DNA of 64,000 bases from Neelides folsomi (taxonomy: Eukaryota > Arthropoda > Collembola > Neelipleona > Neelidae). The notes under the pieces were generated by a model. The model was given only the letters and a program-made list of their open reading frames with translations. It did not search any database and had not been told where the DNA came from. Below, piece after piece: positions 14,601-26,329 of the stretch. Each line of letters opens with the position of its first letter. The stretch's first letter is position 1. The position numbers and the translations under genes are program-made. The stretch covers positions 54,138-118,137 of the forward strand of contig JAQGBZ010000196.1 in the NCBI GenBank assembly GCA_034687125.1, given 5' to 3'.

Positions 14601-17600
14601 GGGCAGTAAAAGAAATGAGCGTATATTTCATAGCGGCCGACCCTTCGTCTCACTTTGGGAAGGAGTGCGAATGCAAAAGGAAAATGCCGGGACGAAAAAA
14701 TCCACTCATAAACAAAAGAACAAAAGATGAATGCAGCGAAAGAGTTATGCGTACGGGTCATCAGAAGTAATAAGCGCGTTGTCGTTCTTCTCTGACGGTA
14801 TGGTAATTACTACCTCGCCTCCCGACGATATAGACCGCCCAAAAAAATCCTTCTTTTTTTCACAAACACGAGCTATTTATTAGGCTTTTCTCCCCTTTAT
14901 CGCTACCTGAAGACTCCAGCTCAATTCCTTCGTCTTCCAAGGGACGGAGGCTTAATTTAATCACTTCTTTTCACTCACACTCCCAAGAGATCCTGATGAG
15001 CTTTATGTTAAATAAAAAGAGGAAATTTAAAAATTCCCATCATAAGAATTCAGAAGCCTTTTCAATATAATAATATGCTCCTTAGGTTTAAGCTATACTG
15101 GGTATTATTTTTAAGTTAATTAACGATGTATGTACCTTTAGAATATTACTTATACTATAATAAATAGGTAGAAGAAGGTTGCATTGTGAGCTCCTTCACT
15201 TTTTAAGCAAATACAATTATTAGAGATGTTGAGTCTTTGGAAATGGTTGAGAGGTTGTGGAGGCTACAAATAGAAACTCATAATTAAAAGAGGAATGTCT
15301 GTGTGCTGCCCGGGAGCGTCTGGCCAATGACCAGAGTCCTGGGGGTCAGGATGACCAGAGAGAGATTAATCAGCCGAGGTTTATTTTTGAGTTGATTGAT
15401 GAGCAGGGTTAAGGAGTAGGTGAACTGTTCCCGCTTTGTCCTCATACACAATTCCAAGAACAACAACTATAACAGACTTCAAATCATATTACATGTTGAA
15501 CACTCCAATACTCAAATATGCAATATTTGAATACAACTCCATGTAATAATATATGTGCAATTATGTGAATACATTCGTTGAATTCTTTTTGAGTGATGGA
15601 GCACATAAGCACATGGAAGAATTTTGCACGACCAGTTCAGTCTTAAGAAATTCATCCTTAAGAAATTTAACATGAAAAATTCATTAAGAAATTCATTTGG
15701 GAAAAATCCATGTTTAAAAAGTTCATTCTTACTTGAGTCACTTGAGTAAGATTTAGTCATTGAGTAATGTAACATGAAAGTGTAAAAGTACTTTTTACCC
15801 GGACTATTCAAACCATTCAGAGTTTTGAAACCAACAAGGGTTGAACAATTTGAAATTTTTAAGACAGTCGGGAGAACCTCATTGTTAGTTTCATTTAATA
15901 ATAGTGAGAAAAGTCGAGGAGGAGTTAAGACTCATCTGGGTAAGTAATTGGAGATTCATGAGAAGATTCATAAAATGTTTGTTTGGTTCATTCACTTATT
16001 TTCATTCATCCGCCGAGTTTCACCAGAAGATGAATTTGGTGACTTCAACTCGCCATCACGACAATTCCATTATCCTTTTTTCAAATTTCCCCACCATCTG
16101 TTGTGACACGGGAGGAGATTACCTCACACGAACCCTGAGATTACTTTTATTTAACAAAGGTCATTTATTCCCTCCCCTTGGGGAGTTCAAATCCCACATT
16201 CATTTATCCAGTTGGGGCTACTGGTAAACTGATGTTTTTTATAAGGAATATTTTATATCAGGGAAATATATATTTATATCATACGAATTTTTATTAAAGA
16301 AAATCTCTTTGGTTCATTTATTGAATCATGACGAATTTAAGCCTGGAACTGAAATGACTCGGAAATGCTAAGATGACTCGATGGGAATTTAATGAGGTTT
16401 TTCAAATCTCCTCTAAATGGATGATGATGAATAATCCCGGGTCACGACAGGGCTAAGGGAATGAATCGCGAGTTTGACGCGTCGCCTTGAAGATCAAGGC
16501 ATTTGGTTTGGATCCATTCAACCCCCGTCACAACTCTTTTTCAACCCAAGTCTCCTTAATCTTCTATTAGCTCATCAGCTACCTCATTCCTCATCCTCTC
16601 ACCGGACAATGAAAATCCCACCACTTGTTGAATGTCCATACAAATCCCTTTCCCATTCGTCTCATACTCCAAAGACTCTAAACCTTTCAAATACCGAAAG
16701 CTCCGAATACGCGTTTAGCCTTCAGTCCTCAGTTTCTTCAGCTTCTTCATCCGGATCCAAAGAAATCACCTGGGGAAGGTGCGCAAGGTTTATTATACAT
16801 ACGTCAAAGAAGTCTTTGGAGCGTCTTTGGAGACTTTTTATAATAAATGGTTGGGCTGAGTTTTTACCAAATCTTCGTTTTTTTAACTGACACGACGAAG
16901 AGAGATTTGACGGCGATGGTGACAGAGATTGTTCTGTATAATCAAATGGTTAATGGGTTGGGAAGAGCTTGGAGGGAGAAAAGGAGGTGAGGGTGACTCT
17001 GATGGGACGGGAGTTGTAGATAAAATGACGCAAAAAGATTCATCATCAATCTGCCGTGACATTCTAATCATTACTTCACAAATGTGGGACTTGAAAGACT
17101 TTTTCCCTCTCTGCCTCGTAGCAGACAATTCACAAAGTCAGACAAGTCCGTTTTTGAATAGAGTAGTAATACATTAGGATTATTTCGCAGCCCCGACACT
17201 TCATTTCTCACTGGACATCTCCGAAAGTAATTTGGTTGAGTGGAATTTCCCATATATCTTTATGAGCTTCTATTTATTAAAAAAGTGAATCGCTATATTA
17301 AATCTATTGCCTATTGTGTTTGCTCCATCATTAGGATCATTAAGGATACACATTCAACATATAGAAATATGGGATACCGGATACTGATAGAAATATAACA
17401 TAATAGTTCCATATAAGAACTGATGTGTATTGTATCGGAGTAGCGATTGATCTTCCGACCACTTGTTCCATACTGCTACATTGAATCTTTAAGGAACTTT
17501 GGTCAATTAAGGGGCTTTTGAGGCTTCACTGGGTGCTTTTTTATTTATTTGGGCTCATTCCGTCCGGTGGTGTAGGAATCCATTAAAGGTCATGAGTGGG

Positions 17601-20600
17601 CAGAGTCGTGAGGTGCTACTGGTCTGCCTGCTGTTCTTCACTCCCATACCATTGTCTGAACATCCCGGAGAATGAAACCCAGGGATGGGTTCGATCCACA
17701 AACATCGGCAATTGAGGAATGCGAGGAATAGGAAAAAACCAGTAGATCGACAGGTCAAAGGCTGCTTCATATTCCAGGGTGGGGCACGAAGTTCAAAGTC
17801 ACAATCTAGTTTGACTTGCTTCATTACTCTCCCCATCTTATTTACTCATTCAACCTCTTCCATTCCCACAGGCAGGTACCGAAACATCCTCGCAATATGG
17901 CCAATCCTCATTCTGCTCTAATTCAAAATTCCTCACGTTTTGAAGTCCGTAACTCTCGTGGTTCTCAACTTGGAGCTCAAGACGGAGTCGGAACAGCGGT
18001 ATAATGAGCCCTAATGAATTCCTCGGTTCATTACAACCTTCTGCACCTCAAACCTCCCTTATTCCATCTTAGGCCAAAGAGCCACTTTGACTCATGCCAC
18101 TTTAAGCCACAAAGCTATGTATAGTTCAAACCTCTCTCTTTTACAAGAACCTTCATATATCTGTAATATTCATAGTTAGGGTTAGTCAGTAGGAATTAAT
18201 ATAGAGCAATATTCAGAGAGCAATTTCTTTTTTAATATTACTTGTGAGATATTAGTAGGCTGAACATGGAGGTATTATAGGAAACCAGGTATATTTATTT
18301 TATTACAGATAGGAGTCATAATTGGAAGGTAAAGTGGTGGCCCGAAGGTGAAAGTAAAACAGCTCCGGTATCATTCCACCCCATCACCTTTATCTGCGGC
18401 AGGTCAATCAGAGCTCGCTCCAAGGTCACCTTCTTACTCAATTCACAGAAGCAAACGACGGTGCTAAACATTCACCACCATCAACTCTTAACCTTTCCTT
18501 GTATTAATAACAAAAGTTCACTTCGGAGAACCTCATATTACAACTTCATTTTCTCTTATTTATTATATTCAGTCAGTTCAATACTCAGTCAGCTTAAAGT
18601 ATACGGTTGAATACACAATTCTATGTATAATTTGCATTATTAGTTAGTTATATGAACGCGTACAATGGACAATGATGATGTAATATATGAATATGACGTA
18701 TGGACTTATATAAAATTCTTTTTTTGTATGTATTTATTCGAGATGGAAGTGGAGGGAATAAGTCTCCTTATTTGCGTCTGAAAAGATGAGAGAAGAATTG
18801 AGACGAATCTTTTGATTCTAAAGAGGTGTGACGGAATTTGAATATGATCCAAGGAGTTGGGTCACAAAGGGAATTTGTCGACTTGGCTCCAAGCACCTGT
18901 CATCACGCCTTTTTCTTCCATTGATGTGTCAATGGTGAGTTTATTAGCTTCGAGACCATTCATTTTCTTCCACTCCGCTTATGCTCCTATTATCAAACAG
19001 GGCTCTATTATGAGAGTCGGCGATCTCTTTTGCTCGCTCGACTCGTCCCATGCCAAAGCACTAACTTTGAAAGATTTAAGACGCCAGAGAGAGATTCAAA
19101 TGGAAAGGTGAAACTTTTGACATCCAACTCACCTCCTTCTTTTCCTGAGATGATAATCAGCCACAGTGACATGACATGCCATGACTCCAATTCTTTCGAG
19201 CACTTACCACGTCGAAGGCCAATAAAATAAATCCCTATCATTTGATCCAATTGGAATTGATATGTAAGTTACTCCTTTTTATTATCACACCTCTATTAAA
19301 TAATGCTCCACTCTGAGTCCTATGGTTCTCATAATGGTCTCTATCCTTGTTCCAATAGCAAAATTAAGCTCAAACGCCCGCTTCTATCAAAAGCCCCGTT
19401 CCAATTTAGATTTACAATTTTATCATATTTTTTCCAATCCCCTCAATTTCCAAAGATAAATCATAAGGAAAAGTAGAGTAGGAATATCAAAATTGGAATC
19501 ATAAATTATCCAATAAATTATTTAATAAATAATCTTATTATTGTTATTATGCAAATTGAGTTATCCCTTAAAAGTCTTCTTTATTTAGTTCCAATTTGTC
19601 CAATTCGGATTTGCCCAATTGGGAAGCTACAGAACAAGAACAAGTGGAATGAAAATAGGATGAGTGTAATAATCAGAACTTGTGTGTAGGTGTATTAACA
19701 GGGTTATCAGGGGGCTCAGGTGAGTGAAACCAATCGCTCATTGAAAGAGGGAAGATTAGATTGGATTCCAATTCGTTTCGCTCAGCTCCCCTTCTTCCTC
19801 TCATTCCATTATCATCATTATTATTATTATATAAAACCACTTGGGCCCAGAGACCTGACATGATGATGGCCAACGATTGTGACTTGTGACCTAGGAATTA
19901 CTCAACCCGAGGACATGCCCATGAGAACCTTCCAAAACTTCCTCGAGCTCATCCCAAGAATGTCCATCGTCACGATGGGACAGTCTAAATACGGCCTTAA
20001 TCTACACAGCAGCGGCTCCCCATCTTCACCCCTTTTCATCATCCCTTCCATTCCTTGATTCATTAAATTGCCCGTCTTTACAATGCTCCCCACAATGGTT
20101 TGTACAAAACCTCCTTGCCATGTTCCTTGCAATGGTCCAATGGGTTCCCTTAGGACCATTTCGTGATTGCCATTAGACGATTATGATTGTAATTGTGAAT
20201 GCCATTAGGAAAGGAGTCTTTTATTAGCAGGCCGTGGGGAATGTTGAATATTGAGAAAAGTCGTGGGCTCGGAGGAGACCACCAGGTTTAATTAGGATCT
20301 CATACGCCGCTATATGGCTCTATTCATTAAAGGAATGACGGGGCGAAAAGATGTTTCAAGCCGCCGTCGCCAAGGAAGGAGGAAACCGAAGGAATGCGGC
20401 GACGACACTCAACGACAGACCTTTGATTTCCCTCCTCTTCATTTCTCACCACTCATATAAATATACCTGGGATTTGGGAATTTGAGATCTGCCCACTCTG
20501 TCAATCTCTTCATTCCCAACCTCTAAGTTTATAAACGATATGGGAAGGTACAAGAAATAAGTTTAATGGATCTACGCGTCCAGATGATTAGAAATACACG

Positions 20601-23600
20601 AGATGAGGCTTAGTCGACCGGGAAGATCAAAATGGGAAATCTCACCTCCGAAAGATCGACTTATCAAGAGTTGATCAATGATGGACGTCAAGCGAGATTC
20701 ACGCTTTTCCAATTGCTCCGGACTCCGCCTGTGTCAAAGCATAGGAATGAATTAGGATCCCATTGTCATCCCCCTTTACAATCAAAAACTACACGCTATG
20801 GATTTACAAATTGTGTTCAAGGAACCATTAAGGAAAAATGGGAGGCTATTAAACAACATTTATTTCCCGACTACTGCTTTACTAACATGTTTTAACAACA
20901 AGTTTGCAAACAATTTGAATGATAACAATAACTTTACTAATGTATTGAAATGTTAAAAATCATAAAAAAACAATTTTACCTTTTAACGATAAATTAAGAA
21001 AAATTTAGGAAACATCACTATTTCTCAATGTTAGCACAAAAGATAAAAATCAATAAAGAAATTGAACAAAAAAATTAACAACCATCTTTAATCATCCTTT
21101 ATTTTTGTAATGTTTTTTCAACAAATCAAGGGGGAAACGACTATCAAAAGAGTAGTCCTTTTTGACTACACAGTATGCATACTATAAATATTGTTTATGT
21201 AGTATATGATATATTTAGTTATTTATTTGTGATTCAGAAGAGTTCATAAAAAGGGTTGTTGTATTGTGGTAATGATTTGTGTTCATGAATGTTTTGAAAT
21301 ACCTGCCGAACGACATTTGCGACTGTTGATGATGTTGGAAGTTGGGGGTTGAGCGAAGGAGCTCGGCATTCGACATCTTTCCAGACTTCCTAATGAGACC
21401 GTCGTCGTTGGTCTGAAAATGAGATCATATTAACTCTCAGCTCCTTTGTACCAACGCGGAGTTGAACTCCCAGACCCCTCAGAGCCTTCAAAAGCCAGAA
21501 TCCCGAATAGGTAATTCCGAGCGGCAAAAAAAGGACACAATGAGGAGAGAATTGGTTCCTTAGGCCAAGCGGAGGAGCCGAGTTAATGGGCGACTCTGGA
21601 TCTGATGGGAAGACGATGGATCTCTCAAGGTCTCCGCTTAATTACTCAAATTGATAATTCCCCGCCCTTGAACTCTTGATCCCCTCCGCCGCAAGGTGCG
21701 ACTTCATTAATCATAATTTTGGGTTCACATCCAGGGCTTTGAAGCAGCTACTGGGATTCCTCTCGCCCCATAATTGGAGTATTGTGTGGAGTCGTGTGGG
21801 CCTCTGCGTCCTTTGTCCCCTGCCCTCCCGATTCCCCTCAGGTGGAGTTTTCCATTGGGAGCTCCATTGGGAACTCCATGGGAGCGCATAGGGAGATCAC
21901 ACGAAGTACCGCTGAGATCTCCCTTAATACACCTCTCATGATTTCTTATTACACCTTACGATTATACATCCAATATACATAAACCCATACTTTTCATATA
22001 ACTCTTCATATAAATGCACATTTAATACACCTTTGAAATCTTTACACTTCTAACGCTCATTACACAGTGTATTAAAATTACAATATTAAAAGTTCGTGTG
22101 AAGAGGAGAACAGGTGAGCATAGAAGTAATGTAATATTTTATATATTGGAAACAGGTGAGGATTACAGTAGAAGTTAAAGGCGAAGACGGAAATCAATGT
22201 GTTATAAGATAAAGTTAAAAATAAGGTTGCTCCAATCACTACCACCAGAACCTTATTTATAAGCAAGTAATGTCAGGTGGACAAGGCGAGGGAAATAAGT
22301 TCAAGATCATTTGCTTCCAAAGGCGAGGTCGTTCCTTTTTAATCCAAAACCCAAGACTTACTTCCTTTTCTCATTCATTAGAACCATTCGGCTCCCTCGT
22401 CATTTTCCCATCGCTTCGACCTTTGAGAGATGAAGTGTTCCATTGAGCAGAGGTCAGAAGTCACTTTCCTTTCGGGAGGGGTTCAAGGGACAGGTGGCGA
22501 AAAAGGTAAATTGGTCCAAGATGAGAATCCCTTTTACAGAAGAAACTCATACATTGGACTAAGGGATTTTCTCTTTCTCATATTGTTTTAAACCCCCATT
22601 TGGACCTGCATTTGGGCGATAAAAAAGGTGAACTTACGGTGTGGTAATTTGAGGTGAAAAAGTGGAGACCGGCCCTTCTTCACTTCATTCACAATTTGAA
22701 GTATTGGGAATTACACACAAGTTGTAAGGAGAAGCGTAAAGCTCCTCAATGAGCCGGTGAAGGGTCTTAAAACCGGTTTTCTCTCAATTCCAAAATAATA
22801 AGACGATCTGCGGTTCTCCTCTTTTACAACTTCTATACAACAACAGCACACAAGAATCAATCTCTGTATATAAAGTCAAAGGGGTCTATGAGTTTTTTCT
22901 ACAAATGAACTGACCACTGTTTACAAACTCTTTTCTTTCACAAAACTTTAAGATTTAAGATTGTCTTCACTTTTTTGATCAAATTGCCTTTGGTTATAAT
23001 TTATAAATACAATTGCAAGATTGTGCACTATTATTATACTTAATGTTATGTATACAATATACAGTGTTATAGTGTATAAATAGATAACATAAAGGTATTT
23101 TAATATCTTATAATGTTTAAAGAGATAGAGTTGATATTAAAGGTCGTTTATGGCTATAGATATATGCATGTAAATATAAGCTTATTGGGTATAGTTAAGT
23201 AAGTATAAGCACTTTGGCACTCGAGCGGTACGACGATAAACAAAGGGAGCTTATTAAAGAAAAATTTTCAATTTCTTTTTAATGGCTCGCATGGTTCTTT
23301 ATTTCCCGAGAGTGGCAATGCTAAAAATAAGGAGGGAGATGAAAAATAATGAAGGGAGAATGGAACTTCACAGGTCGAGTGCGAAATAGAGAATGAGCAG
23401 AGAGGTGAATTGAAAGGGGAAAAAGCCTTGAGTTGTACTTACCTGTCATTGATGATGTGATAAGGTCGAGGTTCGTGGAAGCCTTCTAACAACCCAACTA
23501 ATAATAAAGAGACACACACTCGTCACGAGGTCTCACATTTAAATCGGACCTTTAGGTTCCCCATTGTTAAACCAAGAACTTCACTCCCACATCCTCCCAA

Positions 23601-25028
23601 AAGAACATAAACCCACGATGCATTAAAAACCATATACCAACAAATATAATTGAGAATTTTACTTTTGCCCTATTGGTAATGAATTTACTTAATTTTAAAG
23701 GTGAGAAAAAATTACTGGGATCTTACAATGCAAATTCCATAATGTACACACATATTTATTCCATATACCTACAATGAAATGTTAAGGTTGTTGTAATGGG
23801 AAGAAATGTTTAAATTACACGATTTACTTAATTTGCTTACTTAATTTTCCAATTATCGAATTAGAATGTGAATAATTGAATGATAGGAAAGGTTAGAATT
23901 AAATGAACATGTGAACTATGAACCGTGAAAATCAAATATGATTCCATATTGGCAAACACAAGCGAGCAAACACAATTTTCATATCAGTAAGAGACAGTAG
24001 AGATAAAGTCATAAATGGTTTAAATATTATTAAATCTTTAAGAACCGAGTTACCTTTCTCATTGTCAGTGGTTTAGCAAGTTGGAAACTGAATAATTTTA
24101 AACCCAATCAGGGAGAAATGTTAGTATTAATAGAACAATTATTATCATTTACGTTATCTTTGTGTATTTATTATATTAGTAGATACATAATGCGTGCATC
24201 GTCAATGTTAAACAATACATAATTTGACTCTGTGACAAAGGTTTTGGAGTTTGAGTATTCGAGTTTTGCATTATAAAGTTTGTAATCCAAAAATTATATT
24301 CAAAATTCAGTATTTCTAGATAATTAGGCATTGAGAGAAGTTCTTTGAAACTCACCTTGTTTGTTCCACATTCGCATATCGGAGAATGGACAGTGATAAT
24401 TCCTTTATTAATCAGCAATTTGATGCTTTTCCCACTATGCCTAATTAAAAGTAGTAGGTTATTAATAGCTTTACTCTTATTGTAATTGCAAAGCTTTAAA
24501 GTCCATTCAATACTTGAAATTATTTGTTTTTAATTAAATAAACTGATTAAATATTAATAGATAATCTTAATATTTGAATAAATAATATTTTATTTTTCCA
24601 TTACCTTATGCTTCGTTTCCAATCTTTGGCAGTTTCCCTTCCACTAATGAATTGAAATTCATTCGGAGTGAGCCAATTTCTGTAATGTAATATACATTGC
24701 CCTCTCGAACCTTGGCACAATTTGGACAAATAAAGCAATCTAAAACCAAAAAATAATCCAAATTAAAAAATGAGATAAAATGGTGAAAAACTGTCAAAAG
24801 GACAAAATTATTCACTGACCCTTTATTACATCCACACTCAATTTCCAGCACTAATTGTTTCTCTTTGGTGAAGAGCGGATAAATGTATCTCTCATTAGCG
24901 GCTTTAACGAAATGTTCGCTCACGTTACATTCTCTTGGGGAAAAGTCCCTTTGGAAAATGTCTTGAAAGAATAAAGAAATTTGATCTCCTTTCGACTTTT
25001 TTCGTTTCTTCTCATTTATTTTCATCAT
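5633..25028 (-). CDS. SAND- and SAM-domain transcriptional regulator
   Basis: Exons in order of translation: 25028-24820, 24739-24605, 24440-24356, 23485-23443, 13961-13917, 8530-8275, 7662-7263 and 5839-5633. This gives 459 residues with every phase matching. Exons 1-3 encode a SAND domain (about residues 62-143), with NWLTPNEFQF and GRETAKDWKRSIR; SAND domains of DEAF-1/GMEB type bind DNA through KDWK. Exon 7 carries PLDLS (337-341), a CtBP-docking motif, then TKKKK. The SAM domain (371 to about 435) starts at WSVEEVCRFV and continues in the last exon with LPLLTEDHLM and MKLGPALKF, closest to polyhomeotic/SAMD11-type SAM domains that self-associate. A Cys/His-rich tail follows (CSLCSHCIHCH). 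A further exon at 21303-21412 is coding-like but does not join in phase by the same sites. The start is the first ATG after an in-frame stop; an upstream exon remains possible. Likely a nuclear chromatin or transcription factor. Confidence 0.8.
5840..7262 (-). other. Last intron of the SAND-SAM gene
   Basis: 1.4-kb intron that splits the SAM domain. It contains moderately GC-rich blocks near 6.2-6.8 kb. I see no exon joining in phase and no repeat worth naming. Confidence 0.5.
8531..13916 (-). other. 5.4-kb intron of the SAND-SAM gene
   Basis: No supported coding exon on either strand. Patches near 9.0-9.7, 10.3-10.7 and 11.0-11.4 kb are richer in G+C than the surrounding DNA and could be conserved regulatory DNA or decayed repeats. 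Open frames here lack domain signatures and in-phase splice partners. Confidence 0.45.
13962..21302 (-). other. 7.3-kb intron region of the SAND-SAM gene
   Basis: No gene recognised. GC-richer blocks lie near 14.5-15.0, 15.3, 16.4-16.9, 17.5-18.0, 18.8-19.2, 19.9-20.4 and 20.5-20.9 kb. An interrupted ATT repeat lies near 19.81-19.83 kb. The 138-codon frame at 16474 is serine-rich without a recognisable domain, and I do not accept it as a gene. Confidence 0.45.
21303..21412 (-). CDS. Candidate alternative exon of the SAND-SAM gene
   Basis: A 110-nt stretch with a strong acceptor (TTTTCAG) and donor (CAG/GTATTT) on the minus strand. One frame reads TNDDGLIRKSGKMSNAELL and then a His/Gln-rich end, and it follows SAND exon 3 (24356) exactly in phase 0. 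It leaves phase 2, which does not fit the main acceptor of the exon at 13961. It would fit a second AG ten bases downstream, giving SAVNGASDG. It therefore looks like an alternative to the 43-nt exon at 23485-23443, which itself fits in phase. Neither choice is proven. Confidence 0.5.
21413..23442 (-). other. Intron between candidate exons of the SAND-SAM gene
   Basis: Mostly AT-rich with GC-richer blocks near 21.5-21.9 and 22.3-22.8 kb. No exon, RNA gene or clear repeat was seen. Confidence 0.4.
23486..24355 (-). other. Intron between SAND exon 3 and the 43-nt exon
   Basis: 870 bp of AT-rich DNA with no supported feature. Confidence 0.45.
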
Positions 25029-26329
25029 CTCAAATTCTCAATTAAAACATGATAATTAGTCACAAAACTAACATTAAGAAAATGTATCAAATTAAAAAAT
25101 AATGAATCATGAATTTGACATAATTATGCAATTGTTTAAATAAAGCACCAAAATGTCAAAATAATAAAATAAAAAGAGAGATGCTCCAATATGAATTTTA
25201 AAATTATAATGTAAAAAGTGCAGAGGTTTTAAAGGTGTTCATCCCTTCACACCTTTGTCGAAACTACGATAATCGTTCCGATTATCGACTCCTTCCGTTT
25301 CATCCATTGGGAATCGGAGGTGATGGAGCAGAGAGCAGAGATCAAAATGGATTTTAGGCACGAGCCCCACTTCAATGAGTACCCGTTCAATCGGAAACGA
25401 TTTCCCGAGACTTTCCATTCATTTTGGCATATGATTTGAGACGGTTTTCGGCCCGTTTCTCTCCCTTGCCGTATCGAGACTTGTAATGGACAGCCGAGTC
25501 CGTGAGATGACTTGAAACTTGAAACCAATTATCTGGTGAGAGAAAACTATTTCGTTTAATCTCAATATACCATACTTCTTTCCATCATTTTAAATACCAA
25601 ATTAATAAAAAGATAAAGAAACCTTCAAATATTCAAATCGGATATTATTTTTTAAAAAGTGTATAATTTTAACAACCTACAAATAGGATAGTGCATTAAG
25701 AGTCTATATAGGTATTATAGTTATCAATAAAGATAAGAAATTCATTGTTTTATTTTTTTATTTTCTATTTACCGAATAAAGTTTTTTCTTCCGACTCCTT
25801 TGCATGACCGAGCAACTAAAAATAAGTCGCATTTATGTATCAATCAACCACAATTCCATCATTAATATGAATTCGCATAGGTATTACCTTCATGACTTTA
25901 AACCATTTAATAGGCTAATTCATTTAGTATATTGTTATATCCTCCTTTGTTTGTTAGTTAATACATGCCGAATATCATAAATAACGAATTTTGATGAATT
26001 GATATGTGAAGAAGCATGATGAGCAATTTGATGATAGAAACTCTTTAATTGGTAGTTTTTCTTAATTAATACAGATAACTCTGTTGGTATTAACTTTCTA
26101 ATACTAATTTATGTTATATTATCATATACCTAAATGAAAATTAAGATAAAATTTGATTCATAAAGATTTGATTCATAAAATTCCAAGTAATATCTAGATA
26201 ATACAGATATATTTATGGTAATATGCTTAAAACAAGATTAAGTATAAAAGAAAAGTTCGTTAACTTTTTTTATATCCCAAATAATAATCAAATTATAAAG
26301 AGAAGTAAAAAGAATTTCCAAAAAGTTAA
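25029..26329. other. Spacer between the SAND-SAM gene and the ionotropic receptor
   Basis: Should hold the promoter of the minus-strand SAND-SAM gene. A GC-richer block at about 25240-25530 stands out from AT-rich flanks and contains a perfect 9-bp inverted repeat (CGATAATCG, 3-nt loop, CGATTATCG) at 25267-25287. A word ACCGAATAAAGTTTTT at about 25771 recurs near 28651. The 93-codon minus frame over the block has no recognisable domain. Confidence 0.45.

Noticed and set aside
16474-16890. Plus-strand 138-codon frame
   Set aside because: Serine-rich low-complexity translation in an intron of the SAND-SAM gene, with no motif and no supported neighbours.
19902-20159. Glycine- and methionine-rich minus-strand frame
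   Set aside because: Composition follows a GC-rich patch; no domain, and stop codons surround it without splice sites that join it to the host gene.
20632-20895. Plus-strand 87-codon frame
   Set aside because: No recognisable family, antisense to the host gene intron, and codon composition does not resemble the real exons nearby.
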